Translations under genes and position numbers: made by a program
Assembly (NCBI GenBank): GCA_903896615.1
Contig: CAITYM010000020.1
Coordinates: 62,001-126,000, forward strand
Direction of reading: 5' to 3'
From: an uncultured Burkholderiales bacterium
GTDB taxonomy: Bacteria; Pseudomonadota; Gammaproteobacteria; Burkholderiales; Burkholderiaceae_C
Length of the DNA: 64,000 nt
Notes under the pieces: model-generated
The model's database searches: none
Seen by the model: only the letters and a program-made list of their open reading frames with translations
What the model was told of the DNA's origin: nothing
Shown here: piece after piece, positions 62,941 to 64,000 of the stretch
Layout of the letters: each line of letters opens with the position of its first letter
Position numbering within the stretch: position 1 is the first letter of the stretch

Positions 62941-63843
62941 TTACCAACTGCTATCGTCTGAGCCCCCGCCAGAGGAGTTGTCATCCCAGCCTGATCCAGA
63001 GCCTGAGTCAAAGGAGCCAATATCGGGCGCTTGGGGTTGGTCAAACGGTACGTACCCACCGTTATTTTGCATGCTAGATGATCCATCACTGTGGTGCTCA
63101 CCGCCTTCCATGGCTTTAGAGAGGGCGTAACCGGCTGCTACACCAGCTAGCCCGCCAACTACAGCTCCCCCTAGACCAGAACCAGAGGGGCCGTATCCAG
63201 GGGCAGGACCGTAGCCAGGACCGTAAGCTTGGCCGTAACCCGGACCAGCTTGAACACCGCCTGGTCCCATAGGACCATAGGGCGAGGGTGCAGGTGCGTA
63301 AACCACGGGTGAAGGAGCAATCCTTCGGATGATCAATCCAAGCAAGAACATCACCCCAATTGCCAAAACAACGTAGCCCCATGGGAATGAGGATTGTTCT
63401 TGGGTTCTCATAACAGGTTGAGCATTAACGGCATTGGTTGCATGCGGGGGCATGGTCTGTGCGGCAGTTTCTGCGGCACTTACTCTTTCTAAGATTTCTT
63501 TAAATTTCTCAGGACTTTTCGCAAATTTCAAACTTGGATCTAGCCTTTGTGCTTCTAGTAACTCTTGACGACTCTCACCCAGATGGTCCTCTTTAGCAAG
63601 CACTTGACCGAGCTCATAGTGGGCTTTTGCGCTAGAGGGCTTTTCATGCAGGACTTCCTTGAGCATTGCTTCAGCCTGCGTGTACCGTCCAGCGTCTACA
63701 GCATTTTCGATATCCTTGGGCGAGGGGAGCGCTTGGGCTTGCGCCCAAGAGAGCGCTAAGAAGGCAGAGCAAAGTAGCAACCTAGAAAAACCAGCTCTTG
63801 CACGTTGACCAATCGATTGATCATCAACTAATGGGTACTTCAT
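62941..63843 (-). CDS. Exported TPR membrane protein with Gly/Ser-rich tail
   Basis: The 300-residue protein has a signal peptide (ends near AQALP), two TPR-like units (GRYTQAEAMLKEVLHEKPSS, KAHYELGQVLAKEDHLGESRQELL), a single membrane helix (SFPWGYVVLAIGVMFLLGLIIRR), a Pro/Gly/Tyr-rich segment, a glycine-zipper stretch (GLGGAVVGGLAGVAAGYAL) and an end of SGSGSGWDDNSSGGGSDDSSW. I recall related proteins in Burkholderiales without a known role. The TPR part should be periplasmic. The 157 nt from here to the right edge hold no gene that I can see. Confidence 0.75.
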   Translation of the reverse strand: MKYPLVDDQSIGQRARAGFSRLLLCSAFLALSWAQAQALPSPKDIENAVDAGRYTQAEAMLKEVLHEKPSSAKAHYELGQVLAKEDHLGESRQELLEAQRLDPSLKFAKSPEKFKEILERVSAAETAAQTMPPHATNAVNAQPVMRTQEQSSFPWGYVVLAIGVMFLLGLIIRRIAPSPVVYAPAPSPYGPMGPGGVQAGPGYGQAYGPGYGPAPGYGPSGSGLGGAVVGGLAGVAAGYALSKAMEGGEHHSDGSSSMQNNGGYVPFDQPQAPDIGSFDSGSGSGWDDNSSGGGSDDSSW

Positions 63844-64000
63844 GAAATCTCCTTAAATTGTTATCTCACCTTAGCGAAGTTGCAGACCTTTGGGACTTAA
63901 TGGAACGAGGTTACCAATTTTTCCCGTATGGGGCTGAATCTTAGGTTGTGATGTGTGAGTATATGGTGTTGAGTTGAACTTAATCAAGTCCGACAATCAA

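Noticed and set aside
1-64000. tRNA, rRNA, insertion sequence or prophage
   Set aside because: No tRNA cloverleaf, rRNA segment, transposase, integrase or phage structural gene was recognised on either strand; a tRNAscan or HMM run would settle it.

Overview
The window looks like a chromosome segment of a betaproteobacterium (order Burkholderiales, Burkholderiaceae-like) with fairly low GC. The evidence is gene content and order: rpsF-priB-rpsR-rplI-dnaB, surE-pcm-nlpD-rlmD, alaA-hom-thrC-moeA-moaD-moaE, glnA-x-glnL-glnG, divergent ppsR/ppsA, a Bug-type solute receptor, a 3-hydroxybutyrate dehydrogenase and Burkholderiales-type small proteins (DUF2069, DUF4337, Mth938-like). The genus cannot be fixed from sequence reading alone. 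No rRNA, tRNA, CRISPR array, transposase or phage gene was recognised.

Region 1 (1-5410) is a tightly packed plus-strand operon entering from the left edge. It holds the tail of an unknown protein, a small OmpA-domain protein, two related secreted Ig-like proteins, a zinc-ribbon membrane protein and a 982-residue TPR-CHAT protein with a signal peptide and an intact His/Cys dyad. It reads like an exported caspase-like protease system and is the most unusual part of the window. Region 2 (5514-11661) is AT-rich. It has bdhA, then envelope and stress-type genes: a glycine-zipper lipoprotein, a BON lipoprotein, a DUF3494 ice-binding-like lipoprotein, an OmpA-type barrel protein, a small barrel and an Ala/His/Lys-rich small protein. 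Several share an ACAGACTAA-like element upstream. Region 3 (11658-21486) has a FUSC transporter-like protein, a TlpA thioredoxin, an exported transglutaminase-like protein, TRAP and Bug solute receptors, a TPR glycosyltransferase-like protein and a Lon N-domain protein. A 74-nt sequence at 15895-15968 can fold as a three-way junction.

Region 4 (21513-33462) is housekeeping: rmuC, a quinone oxidoreductase, surE-pcm-nlpD-rlmD without rpoS, a BI-1 protein, a HbpS/GlcG protein and ppsR/ppsA. Region 5 (33653-36924) is the ribosomal protein/primosome operon followed by dnaB, with a clear sigma70 promoter, a strong terminator and DnaA-box-like sites. Region 6 (37011-46248) has phoH, bcp and an Mth938-like gene on the minus strand. 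On the plus strand it has a coupled alaA-hom-thrC-moeA-moaD-moaE run for alanine, threonine and molybdopterin synthesis. Region 7 (46333-54913) has an exported unknown, an exported HbpS-like protein, a voltage-gated K+ channel, a CinA-type protein and the nitrogen control cluster. In that cluster glnA has a sigma54 promoter and is followed by glnL and glnG. GlnG has an unusually long low-complexity linker. Region 8 (54957-63843) has xthA, DUF4337, folA, a methyltransferase, thyA, a GlcD-type oxidase, DUF2069, yihY and a TPR membrane protein.
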